Below are positions 9,239 through 17,329 of a DNA stretch of 64,000 nt, piece by piece (position 1 is the first letter of the stretch; each line of letters begins with the position of its first letter). Under the pieces are notes generated by a model that searched no databases, was not told the DNA's origin, and saw only the letters and a program-made list of their open reading frames with translations. The translations under genes were made by a program, and so were the position numbers. This DNA is from Lewinellaceae bacterium (lineage in GTDB: Bacteria; Bacteroidota; Bacteroidia; Chitinophagales; Saprospiraceae), in the NCBI GenBank assembly GCA_020636095.1, contig JACJYN010000007.1, positions 186,001 to 250,000 on the forward strand, read 5' to 3'.

Positions 9239-9401
9239 GAGCTTGTTGAGGAGTTATTAATTGGGCTGCAAACGCCACTTTTTCGTTTATACTTCGGCTA
9301 TTTTTCGGTACGTACCTTCCAGGTATGCACCTCAAAATGAGCCTCGCCTAAACAAAAAAATTGACTATTTTCGCCTCAAAGAACAAATCCCCAACAAGCT
9401 C
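9239..9401. mobile_element. Miniature palindromic element, family B, copy 1
   Basis: 163 bp with terminal inverted repeats GAGCTTGTTG / CAACAAGCTC. The interior resembles the copy at 46269-46430: both contain a GCCACTTT(T)TCG/CCCGC..TACACTTCG-like segment and a right half reading AAAAATTGACTA. No coding capacity and no clear target duplication. It follows the protease stop by 4 bases. Confidence 0.65.
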
Positions 9402-9450
9402 AAAGAACAAATTTCCTCCCCTTTTCCGTGCAAATAAAGCCCGGAAAAGC

Positions 9451-9458
9451 TAATTTTG
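9451..9458 (+). promoter_or_regulatory. Bacteroidota-type -7 element for yebC
   Basis: TAATTTTG matches TAnnTTTG and ends 32 bases upstream of the yebC start codon. A good -33 partner is not visible. Confidence 0.4.
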
Positions 9459-9490
9459 CAGCGTTTTAAAAAAGATAAAAAGCAGTAGAT

Positions 9491-10207
9491 ATGGGACGTG
9501 CGTTTGAATACCGCAAAGCCAGAAAGATGAAGCGTTGGGCCAGCATGGCCAAAGCCTTTACCCGTATTGGGCGGGAGATATCCATAGCCGTCAAGGAAGG
9601 CGGCCCCGAGCCGGATTACAACCCCCGCCTGCGCCTGGCCATCCAGAACGCCAAAGTGGCCAACATGCCCAAGGCCAATGTCGAGAACGCCATTAAAAAA
9701 GCAGTTTCCAAAGACGCAGAGGACTTTCAGGAAATCGTATACGAAGGCTATGCGCCCCACGGCATCGCCCTGGTGGTGGAAACGGCCACCAACAACCCCA
9801 TCCGGACGGTGGCCAACGTGCGCCACATCTTCTCTAAATACGGCGGCAACCTGAGCACCTCCGGCTCAGTAGACTATATGTTCACCCGCAAGGCCGTCTT
9901 CAAGATCGATGCGGAAGGCCAGGACCAGGAAGAACTCGAATTCGGACTGATCGACTTCGGCCTGGAGGAATTGAGCCAGGAGGACGACATGCTGGTGCTG
10001 CAGTGCGCCTTTGAAGACTTCGGCAGCCTGCAAAAGGGCCTGGAAGAACAAGGCCTGGAAGTGAAAGAGGCCGAACTGGTCCGCCTGCCCGGCCATACTA
10101 AAGAACTCTCGGATGAAGAAGTGGAAGAGGTGATCAAGCTGATCGAAAAGATGGAGGAAGATGAGGATGTGGTGAATGTCTTCCACAATATGGATATGGA
10201 GGATTGA
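9491..10207 (+). CDS. yebC: YebC/PmpR family protein
   Basis: 238 residues, full family length. It begins MGRAFEYRKARKMKRWASMAKAFTRIGREI, followed by the conserved block YNPRLRLAIQNAKVANMPKANVENAIKKA and a GIALVVETATNNPIRTVANVR segment. The C-terminus is very acidic. The family has been described as transcriptional regulators and, more recently, as ribosome-associated factors that relieve stalling at proline runs; the sequence does not separate these roles. Single-gene unit. Confidence 0.93.
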   Translation: MGRAFEYRKARKMKRWASMAKAFTRIGREISIAVKEGGPEPDYNPRLRLAIQNAKVANMPKANVENAIKKAVSKDAEDFQEIVYEGYAPHGIALVVETATNNPIRTVANVRHIFSKYGGNLSTSGSVDYMFTRKAVFKIDAEGQDQEELEFGLIDFGLEELSQEDDMLVLQCAFEDFGSLQKGLEEQGLEVKEAELVRLPGHTKELSDEEVEEVIKLIEKMEEDEDVVNVFHNMDMED

Positions 10208-10389
10208 GTTTTGGGGGTTCAGCCGTGTTGGGGGGAGTGTTCGGAATTCGGTAGGACACTTTGGGAACTGCGAACCTGCGAACCGCGAACTGCGGCGGGC
10301 CATGGCTGTTCAATATTAGACGGGTAGCCTTTAAAGACACAAAGAATTGAACTATCCCGGATGGGGCTTTTCTACTGTATTGTTCTGAA

Positions 10390-10794
10390 CTACCCCGCCT
10401 GTGCCGGCAACATTCCCAAGCACTTACGCACCACTACCAGTAGTTCCTCCTGCTCTGCCTCAACGGGTTCTCCAAAGCGTCCCTTTTTGTCGATCGGCGT
10501 GATGGTGTATCGCCCGGTTTCCAACCTGACATCCGCTCCACGCCCCAGGTCCTTGTGTGACCGGACACCCAGTTTTTTGTAGTAAGCTGCCGTTTCTTCC
10601 TGCTGCCAGGGCCGGTGGGGCACATTTGCCCGGGAGGCCTCCAGGCACCGGCGCAGGGCGTTTATCAGTTCTTCATCGGATACATTTAAAGGAAGGACAA
10701 TAAAGGGTTCGATGGCAATCCCCAGCCCATCAACGGTGATTTCATTGGAGTGCAGGCGAATCTTGTTGCTGGCGAAAAGGGTGATATTTTTCAT
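10390..10794 (-). CDS. Probable immunity protein (CdiI / DUF1436-like)
   Basis: 134 residues, no signal peptide, so cytoplasmic. The pattern SDEELINALRRCLEASRANVPHRPW ... LGVRSHKDLGRGADVRLE ... YTITPIDKKGRF ... resembles, from memory, contact-dependent growth inhibition immunity proteins of the CdiI/DUF1436 type. It starts 9 bases after the stop of the toxin-like gene on the same strand, the arrangement expected for a cognate antidote. Inferred role: binds and neutralises the neighbouring nuclease. It could be an unrelated small protein if the toxin call is wrong. Confidence 0.55.
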   Translation of the reverse strand: MKNITLFASNKIRLHSNEITVDGLGIAIEPFIVLPLNVSDEELINALRRCLEASRANVPHRPWQQEETAAYYKKLGVRSHKDLGRGADVRLETGRYTITPIDKKGRFGEPVEAEQEELLVVVRKCLGMLPAQAG

Positions 10795-10803
10795 GGTTGC
10801 GGT

Positions 10804-11604
10804 TTAAAGCTCAATAAATTTAACGATTATATTGTTCAATTGCCCATAATCGGCAACCTCTTCGAAGATTTTTTGCTGGGTTGTGGTCGCCTTTCCTTTG
10901 GGAATGACGATTTCCAACTCCTTTTTGACATTTCGGGACACTATCCGGCCTCCGTGGATGGAGCCTCTGAAATCGATCAATTTATTGACGTAACCCTTAA
11001 GGCGATACAGTAAACGGTTACCTTGGTAGGACGGTAGGGTAAGGTCAATAGACTTCACGCTGACTGCCGTTCCATTCTTCAGGATGTCAACGACCGGGAA
11101 GCCATGAGGCAGGCGGTAACTCCCCGCCCGAAGAATCTCGATCTCAGCTCCTCGATGCACGGCAGGCAATTGCCATACCTGGGAGGCGTTGTTGAGGCTT
11201 GCCTGGGGAAAGCCTTCCCGGAATAAACTACCAACGGCCCGAACCTGGGTAGCCTGGATATTGGAAAACAGGTCAGTCAACAGCAAAAATCCTAGCACCG
11301 CCTGAATATCTTCCCCTGCTTTCATCAGTCTCCAGGCTTTATACACCTTAGTGGTGTAAACAATCAGCCCACCATCCTGATAATCGTAGTCAATACCATA
11401 AGCGTCCAGTGCATGGGGCAATTGCTCAGCAAGGTCGCGGGCATCACCTTTGCCGACCGCCAGCAAGCCGCTCTCGACAAAGCGCTCGCCCCCTTCCCGA
11501 AAGCAATTCAATTCTCCGTCGACTATGTTGAGATACCAGAATTGCGCGTTTATGGACGCGGTTAAAAACAAGAGAAGGACGATTGGAAAATGTCGGACGC
11601 TCAT
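10804..11604 (-). CDS. Secreted protein with CdiA-CT-like endonuclease toxin domain
   Basis: 266 residues. A Sec signal peptide (MSVRHFPIVLLLFLTASINA) is followed by a region of unknown function (residues 20-155). The C-terminal ~110 residues resemble the PD-(D/E)XK-like endonuclease toxin domain found at the tips of CdiA proteins (PF18451-type, from memory). The key segment is FPVVDILKNGTAVSVKSIDL, an Asp then SVK as a candidate metal/catalytic set. YRLKGYVNKLIDFRG and LEIVIPKGKATTTQQKIFEEV follow. Unlike CdiA or T6SS effectors it is short and has its own signal peptide, so delivery to a target cell is unexplained. The likely immunity gene follows 9 bases downstream. Function is inferred. 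Confidence 0.6.
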   Translation of the reverse strand: MSVRHFPIVLLLFLTASINAQFWYLNIVDGELNCFREGGERFVESGLLAVGKGDARDLAEQLPHALDAYGIDYDYQDGGLIVYTTKVYKAWRLMKAGEDIQAVLGFLLLTDLFSNIQATQVRAVGSLFREGFPQASLNNASQVWQLPAVHRGAEIEILRAGSYRLPHGFPVVDILKNGTAVSVKSIDLTLPSYQGNRLLYRLKGYVNKLIDFRGSIHGGRIVSRNVKKELEIVIPKGKATTTQQKIFEEVADYGQLNNIIVKFIEL

Positions 11605-11724
11605 AGAAAAAGTTTTTGGGATTGAATAAAATCAAAAGCCGATGATAAAACTATAAAAAAGATGCTAATAAAGTGTATTTAATTAGCGGTAGTTTAAAAA
11701 GAGTATTTGCCTTTTCTTTACATC

Positions 11725-11964
11725 ATGGGCAAACATGATGAATACACGGAAAAGCAACTGGCCAACCTGGGCGCACGAATCAAAGCCCTGCGTAAAGCCA
11801 AAGGATATAGTAACTACGAGCAATTCGCCTACGAGAATGAGATCAACCGTTCCCAATATGGCCGCTACGAGAATGGGGAAGACCTGCGTTTCAGCAGCCT
11901 GCTGAAAGTGCTGAAGGCACTTGATATTTCACTGGCGGAGTTTTTTGGAGAGGGGTTTGAATAA
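11725..11964 (+). CDS. XRE-family HTH regulator
   Basis: 79 residues (ATG at 11725; an in-frame TTG at 11707 would add six). One helix-turn-helix of the XRE/Cro type covers residues 12-70 (LGARIKALRKAKGYSNYEQFAYENEINRSQYGRYENGEDLRFSSLLKVLKALDISLAEFF). It lies 12 bases upstream of a PD-(D/E)XK nuclease gene, the layout of a small controller protein and the nuclease it regulates. Such proteins usually bind their own promoter; no operator was identified. Confidence 0.85.
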   Translation: MGKHDEYTEKQLANLGARIKALRKAKGYSNYEQFAYENEINRSQYGRYENGEDLRFSSLLKVLKALDISLAEFFGEGFE

Positions 11965-11976
11965 AAATGAGATCCA

Positions 11977-13032
11977 ATGCCAATATTTAAACTGAACGGG
12001 GATAAGATAATTGAACTGGCGCATACTACCTTTTCGAATGAAAGGATTGATGAGGCGAGGGATTTGCAGAAGTTCATTATCAACTCCATCGAGACGATAG
12101 AGCGCAACCTGTTTGTCATCAGCAGTGAATTTGGGGATTGGGAAGACAGCCGGCGGAGAATTGACATTCTTTGCCTGGATAAGGATGCCAACCTAGTCGT
12201 TGTCGAGCTGAAAAGTACGGAGGATGGCGGACACATGGAACTGCAAGCCATCCGGTATGCCGCCATGGTGGCCAATATGACTTTTGAAAAGGCCGTCCGG
12301 GCGTTCGATCACTATAGCACTAAAAACGGATTGGAAATAACTGATGCCGAAGAGGCCATCCTGAGTTTTTTGGAGTGGGAGGAGGCTAACGAAGAGGAAT
12401 TTGCCAATGATGTTCGGATCATCCTGGTTTCAGCAGATTTCTCCAAGGAAATAACCACCTCGGTGCTTTGGCTGATCGAGCGGGACATCGACATCAAATG
12501 CATCAGGATAAAACCCCAAAGAGACGGGGCCAACTTGTATTTCGATATTCAGCAGATCATTCCACTGCCGGAAACAACAGATTATCAGGTAAAATTGAGG
12601 GAAAAGGCAGCTGAACAAAGACAGGCCCGGAGGGAAAGCAAAAGAGATTATTCAAAGTTTGACGTAACCATCAACGGGAAAACTCAAACCAGCCTGAACA
12701 AAAGACAGGCCATGTATTTCGTTATCAGCGAGAGTGTCCGGTCGGGCATCAGCCCACAAGAGCTCATGAATTTAACTCATAAAAGGCAATGGATTTGGGT
12801 GGATAAAGTTTGCGAAACAAGAACAGAATTTGAATCCGATCCGGGTCATATCTTGAATACAAGAAGCTACGACCCTTCCCGGTGGTTCAACGCTGATGAT
12901 GAATTGTTGGTTTTTGACAATAAAACCTATGCCTTTAGCAATCAGCACGGGAAAGGGACTTTTGAAGTAATTCAAGCGATATTTCAGGCGTTTCCGCGGT
13001 TGGAGGGGGAGATAGGGAGGAATGGGGTGTAG
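11977..13032 (+). CDS. PD-(D/E)XK nuclease-like protein (DUF91/NucS-like domain)
   Basis: 351 residues. The N-terminal 200 residues carry a nuclease core: SSEFGDWEDSRRRIDILCLDKDANLVVVELKSTEDGG, where Asp of RRRIDIL and Glu-Leu-Lys of VVELKS match the PD-(D/E)XK active site, followed by ELQAIRYAAMVANMTF as in DUF91/NucS-type proteins. The C-terminal 130 residues form a separate domain of unknown function (TSLNKRQAMYFVISESVRSG...). Likely a DNA-acting enzyme, possibly defensive. It follows the XRE gene by 12 bases, suggesting one transcript. The IS begins 20 bases after its stop. Confidence 0.7.
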   Translation: MPIFKLNGDKIIELAHTTFSNERIDEARDLQKFIINSIETIERNLFVISSEFGDWEDSRRRIDILCLDKDANLVVVELKSTEDGGHMELQAIRYAAMVANMTFEKAVRAFDHYSTKNGLEITDAEEAILSFLEWEEANEEEFANDVRIILVSADFSKEITTSVLWLIERDIDIKCIRIKPQRDGANLYFDIQQIIPLPETTDYQVKLREKAAEQRQARRESKRDYSKFDVTINGKTQTSLNKRQAMYFVISESVRSGISPQELMNLTHKRQWIWVDKVCETRTEFESDPGHILNTRSYDPSRWFNADDELLVFDNKTYAFSNQHGKGTFEVIQAIFQAFPRLEGEIGRNGV

Positions 13033-13052
13033 TCTTTACCTCACTTGTAAGG

Positions 13053-14574
13053 TAGGCTGTGTAATCTGCCCCGTTTCCAGCCCGGCGTTTTTTGTGTAGT
13101 TAGAAGTGCCCGCACATCCGTAGCTTTAGGGTGCGAAACAAAAAACGACATCCATGCGGGCACGACTCAAAGTTACGATTTTCGGCTACACCGCCGCTTC
13201 CAAAAAAACATGCGGCAACGCCGCCGGCTCAAGGGCCAGATCCGCCACCGTGATGCGATGATCATGAAGATGCAGGCTCAGATCCGGGAGCTGCAAGCCA
13301 TTACAAAACCTCAGCCTGTGTTTAACTGCGTGTACCCTGCACAAATGATACCTTGGCTGTTTACATTATCTTGCGCGGCGGTTCATTGCGCTGTGCTGTA
13401 TGCACGGCTGGCTTTTTACGCCGAGATGATGGGCTGTCCCTATTCAGCCCCGAGCTGGAAGACAGCCAGCAACTGGGTACAGCGCTGTGGGCTGTACGCG
13501 CTGAAGCTGGCGCACTACACTTAAGGGCGAATACGTGGGGATACTGGACGCCAGTATCCAAATCGGGAAGGAGCAGCTGCTGTTGCTGCTGGGCGTCAAA
13601 GCCGATGCTGCTTCTCTCAGGAGCGCCCCTATGCATAGAAGATGTCAGCGTACTGGGTATGGAAGTCCAATCGTCCTGGACGGGCGCGGCGGTAGCGGAT
13701 TTTATCCGGCGCAATATGCGCCTGCAGTACCGCAGCCAGCCTGAGCTATGTCATCTGCGACCAGGGCACCAATTTATTGGCGGCATTGAAGTCTTTGGCC
13801 TTGTCTTTACCAGCGACCGCAGCCACGTGATGATGAACCCACCAAAGCGCTGTTTAAAGACGATGCGGCACTGAGCCGCTTATGCGCCAGTTGTTGGCAC
13901 GCTGCGCCAACAACTGGCGCTGACAGACTGGTCGTTCGTGTTGCCGCCCAGCCTACGCGATAAAGGCCGTACCGTTTTTGCGTATTTTCACGTTGGTAGG
14001 ATGGATACCGTATCGACGGCTACTTACTGGTACTCCCAGTCTCTATGCGAGCCAGGCTTTCATTTTGCCGGGCGTTTGGCTCAGGCTTCGCCTAAACCAG
14101 TTTTACAGCCTGCTCGCCATTACGTCCAGTGTGCTCAAAAGCCGCGGGCTAAGCTTGGACAGCTACGCGGAGTGGCGCGCGGAAGTCAACGATTACCGCA
14201 TTACGCAACACGTCATGACCCGCCAGGCTACCGCTTTTATTGATGCGATGGACGCCTACTTTGCCGCCTATGCTTACCGGTACAACCAGGACGGGCGTCT
14301 GCTCTGCTGCTCTGACATCATCGAGAGTATCTTCGGGCGCTACAAGAACAAAGGGGGCATGAAGGCGATCAGTGCTGATGTGTTGTCCATCGCCCTGTAC
14401 AACCAGCCTGTCAGCCCGCAATTCATTCAGCAGGCAATGCGGGCGGTCACCAGGTACCGCAGCTCCAAGAGTGGCAAAAGACAATATCTGCCACAACAGA
14501 TTTACTTTGCGTAAAAAAGAATGGAAAGGGAGCTCAAAAGGGGGGGGGCTAAAGGGCTCAGATTACACACCCTA
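13053..14574 (+). mobile_element. Insertion sequence with DDE transposase and 19-21 bp TIRs
   Basis: About 1.52 kb. The left end reads TAGGCTGTGTAATCTG-CCCC (13053-13072) and the right end, inverted, TAGGGTGTGTAATCTGAGCCC (14554-14574), so the terminal inverted repeats agree at nearly all positions. Between them is one broken transposase gene. No target duplication is evident. A second, more decayed relative lies at 15560-16700. I cannot assign a named IS family. Confidence 0.8.
13154..14514 (+). pseudogene. DDE transposase, frameshifted
   Basis: Starts at ATG 13154 (MRARLKVTIFGYTAASKK) and changes frame at least four times. Joined pieces give a protein of about 440 residues: a basic N-terminus (MRQRRRLKGQIRHRDAMIMKMQAQIRELQ), FNCVYPAQMI, PSWKTASNWVQR, then candidate catalytic residues: first Asp in GILDASIQIG, second Asp in SYVICDQGTNLLAAL, Glu in SDIIESIFGRYKNKGG. 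The C-terminal 178 codons (13978-14514) are intact. Several breaks can be repaired by adding one base to a homopolymer, so sequence error is possible as well as decay. Confidence 0.7.
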
Positions 14575-15183
14575 GTTCTTAAAGATTTTATCTAATTCTT
14601 TTTCTGTTGTTGAGCTTTCTTCGATACTGGCTTTAAGTTCTTCCAGAAATGAAAAAGGGGAGATTCCCATGAGCGTATTAATATCTCGTATCTTAGCAGA
14701 GGCATTGATAATAGGATAATTTCCATTTGGGTAATCTTCATTATTTAAGACAAATTCTAATTTTTCTGCATCTGTGGCTTCAAAGACTTGAGTGAAGCTT
14801 TGGTAAGCCTCGCGAAACATATTTGAAGGTGTAAGAAGGCGAGTTATTAAATATTCAGAAAAAATGCTGAATAATTTCATGTAATCTTTTTCATCCAGGT
14901 ACAATCTATGATCCTTCTGAAGAACATTTTGAATAAAATCGATCCTGAAATCCAGATGTAAGGCATTAATGGTTTTTCCGAAGATTGTCCTGGAAATGAA
15001 AATTCTGTTATTGATAATTGCTTCATATTCTGGCTTCGAAATTTTCTTATATGGGTTTCGGGTAAAATTTTTCATCGGGTCTTTAAAGTTTTTTACTAGA
15101 CTGTTGACAAAATCGGGTAGGATTTTGAAAAGACAGAACAACATCGGAACATTTCCAATCGTAAGAGTTAAAACAAAGTTCAC
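14572..15183 (-). CDS. Hypothetical protein next to IS
   Basis: A 203-codon frame of AT-rich sequence. From about residue 20 it reads like a real protein (ILPDFVNSLVKNFKDPMKNFTRNPYKKISKPEYEAIINNRIFISRTIFGKTINALHLDFR...), mostly helical and charged, with no motif I recognise. The first ~12 residues lie inside one copy of an imperfect direct repeat (15147-15520), so the annotated N-terminus may be artificial and the true gene may have been cut. Its stop codon sits against the right end of the IS. Confidence 0.5.
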   Translation of the reverse strand: MNFVLTLTIGNVPMLFCLFKILPDFVNSLVKNFKDPMKNFTRNPYKKISKPEYEAIINNRIFISRTIFGKTINALHLDFRIDFIQNVLQKDHRLYLDEKDYMKLFSIFSEYLITRLLTPSNMFREAYQSFTQVFEATDAEKLEFVLNNEDYPNGNYPIINASAKIRDINTLMGISPFSFLEELKASIEESSTTEKELDKIFKN

Positions 15184-15520
15184 CGTTTTCGTTTATCTCA
15201 ACATTACAACTGAGGTTCACTTCTCCAGAAAGCTTTCGAACGACCATCCTTAGTGATGTATTAGCTAGCCATCAATCTAAGGATGAGTTAGTCTAAGCCG
15301 CTATATCAATATCCCTACAGTTCATATCGGATATTCAATATCTTCATTGTTTTTGAAAGCTGTTATTGATCCAGAATTCTCAATTTTGAATAAGCAGTAT
15401 TGCATTTGATTGAGCAAAATTGGTATCTCAAAAATCCAGGTTTCAACCGTTTGAAAAGATTTACTTGCTCGATGTAGTCAGAATAGATGATTCACCAACC
15501 CAAAGAAATATTTCCACGTG
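15147..15520. repeat. Imperfect ~370-bp direct repeat, copy A
   Basis: Clearly similar to 16744-17105. Shared blocks in the same order include ACATTTCCAATCGTAAGAGTTA, CACTTCTCCAGAA..GCT, CGAACGACCATCCTT, GATATTCAATATCTTCATTG, AAAGCTGTTATTGATCC and AAAATCCAGGTTTCAAC. The copies differ by many substitutions and indels. Both flank the second transposase relic. Confidence 0.75.
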
Positions 15521-15559
15521 TATGTTAATAGCCGGGTGTTCGGTTTGATGTAATTATAT

Positions 15560-16700
15560 TGCTCCGCATTTTGGACAGCGAAAAAGTGTGGCCACACTTC
15601 GTAACTTTAGGAGTTCGACCAAAAAATCATCCATGTGGGCACGACGCCAAGATAGGTTATTCGCTGCTTAAAAGACGAGTGCGTCTCGAACTATCCATCA
15701 TAAAAACACTCGAACTCAACTTCGCCGTGCTCAATCTAGAATTACGGTTCGCCCGAAGCCGAACGCCCACGCTTACGTACCCAGGTAGCTCCCGAGAACC
15801 ACCCGCTTAACCTACCCGGCGCAGATGATGGCGTTAGCCGTATCGGGGAGCATGGTTGCAAAGAAGGGCTAACAACCCGATCGCGCGGAGCTAATGCAGT
15901 GTATGGTTTTATACAAGCTCTCATGAGGCTGAGCAGTGGGAACAACCCAGCCGGACTACGGGACGCGATTGGGTGTGGCTTTGTCTAATGGGCGGCGGGT
16001 GCTGATACGCGCAAGCCTACAAGGGACAATATGATGATCCATCATCAAACGAGGTATGAAGATGAAAGAAAAACTTCTTTCTTGATGTTGGGCGTGCGTT
16101 TGATGGATGCCCCATCGTTGTCAATTCGGACCGCTAATGGCTGGGCGTACGGGGAAGTACTCGGAGAATTAAGCCCTCGAAGAAATATACTGGTATGATC
16201 GCCAGCGACTTGATCCAGCGCAACCTCCGGTTTGGCAAACAAAACGGTATGATGGATAGCTTCAGACGCCGGACGTGGAACATGGATCCTGGATGGAGAT
16301 AGTAAGCGTGCACTAAATTATGACTGGGTAGCGAAAGACGCACGAGATGATGAACATAGTCAAAGCAATCTTCAGAAGACGACAAGCGTGATGAAAAAGC
16401 GCGTTGAATACTGGCTACGCCAGTATCTGAACCGAGGTGCAGCGGAATGGGTTCTATTATTTTGACGTTTTGAGATAAAGACCGTTCCTGCGCATCTGCA
16501 CCATCGTCAAAGCGGATCGGCGGAAAGAAGGAGACATTCAGGACAAGAGAGAACGCCATAAAGTCGTGGAAGGGTAAAAGGCGTAAAGAATTTTGCGCCC
16601 TGAACGGCTCTTTTTATAACAGGGCGGGCGGCGAAAGCCATGGAAAAAAATTTCTCCCAACGCCGCACGTCCAAAGTCTAGTAAAGTTTTTACGAAAGCC
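15560..16700 (+). pseudogene. Second, highly degenerate transposase of the same IS family
   Basis: Left-end DNA at 15590-15650 aligns with 13110-13165 (shared CTTTAGG..TTCGA/GCGAAAC, AAAAAA, CATCCATG.GGGCACGAC). Translated pieces in changing frames match the first transposase in order: TYPAQMMALAVSGSM with VYPAQMIPWLFTLSC; SRTTGRDWVWLC with SWKTASNWVQRC; LGVRLMDAPSLSI with LGVKADAASLRSA; and WILDGDSKRALNYDW at the second catalytic Asp. Stops and frameshifts are frequent and the right end is not found. The 5' end and limits are approximate. Confidence 0.55.
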
Positions 16701-16743
16701 AATGTATATGCAAAATCGTTCTAAGGCATTGGGCGAACCAAAA

Positions 16744-17105
16744 CTTACATTTCCAATCGTAAGAGTTACGTTTATCTGTTCGTTGTTTTTCTTTTATCTC
16801 AACACGCAGCAAGTCACTTCTCCAGAATGCTCGAACGACCATCCTTTCGGAGATTATTGATCAGTACGATGAGTTTGTCTTCCTCGGGCGATACAATATC
16901 CCTAGGGGTAATGAAAGGGATATTCAATATCTTCATTGTTTTTTTAAAGCTGTTATTGATCCGGAATTTCAATCCAGAATCAACCAATTGCATTGATTTC
17001 TATTTTTCATTGGTTCGCAAAATCCAGGTTTCAACTTTTGGGTCACTACGGATACGAATACGATGGTAGTCAGAATAAAAGCGATTCGTCAACATAGTTG
17101 AAATA
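16744..17105. repeat. Imperfect ~360-bp direct repeat, copy B
   Basis: Partner of 15147-15520. On the minus strand copy B reads in one frame as YSDYHRIRIRSDPKVETWILRTNEK, a TAG, then MQLVDSGLKFRINNSFKKTMKILNIPFITPRDIVSPEEDKLIVLINNLRKDGRSSILEK, so it may be a fragment of a coding gene. Copy A keeps VETWI and GRS but is out of frame. No known family is recognised. Confidence 0.7.
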
Positions 17106-17123
17106 CCGAACAACCTGAAGCCT

Positions 17124-17309
17124 TTAAAGCCTTAGAATCTTACTACCCCCATCAATAATCAACCCGACCAGTTTTTCCGGCAGCAAATGCAGGTTTAACA
17201 GCACCAATGCAATCAACGAAGCCAGCAGAATACAACACAGCAAATAATACTGGTACATCCAGTTCAGCCACCCGGCAGGGTAAGCATTCGGCTTTTCCAT
17301 TGACTTCAA
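17124..17309 (-). CDS. Small single-helix membrane protein
   Basis: 61 codons (MKSMEKPNAYPAGWLNWMYQYYLLCC...) with one hydrophobic helix (YYLLCCILLASLIALVLLNLHLL) and short polar ends. It starts 20 bases beyond the hsdR stop on the same strand and could be the last gene of that operon. No family recognised; it could be chance. Confidence 0.35.
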   Translation of the reverse strand: MKSMEKPNAYPAGWLNWMYQYYLLCCILLASLIALVLLNLHLLPEKLVGLIIDGGSKILRL

Positions 17310-17329
17310 TGATGTGATCAGCCCATTTG

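Noticed and set aside
15740..16100. Group II intron RNA
   Set aside because: Phrases such as GAGGCTGAGCAGTGGGAACAA looked RNA-like, but translated pieces match the neighbouring transposase in order and no reverse transcriptase or domain V hairpin was found.
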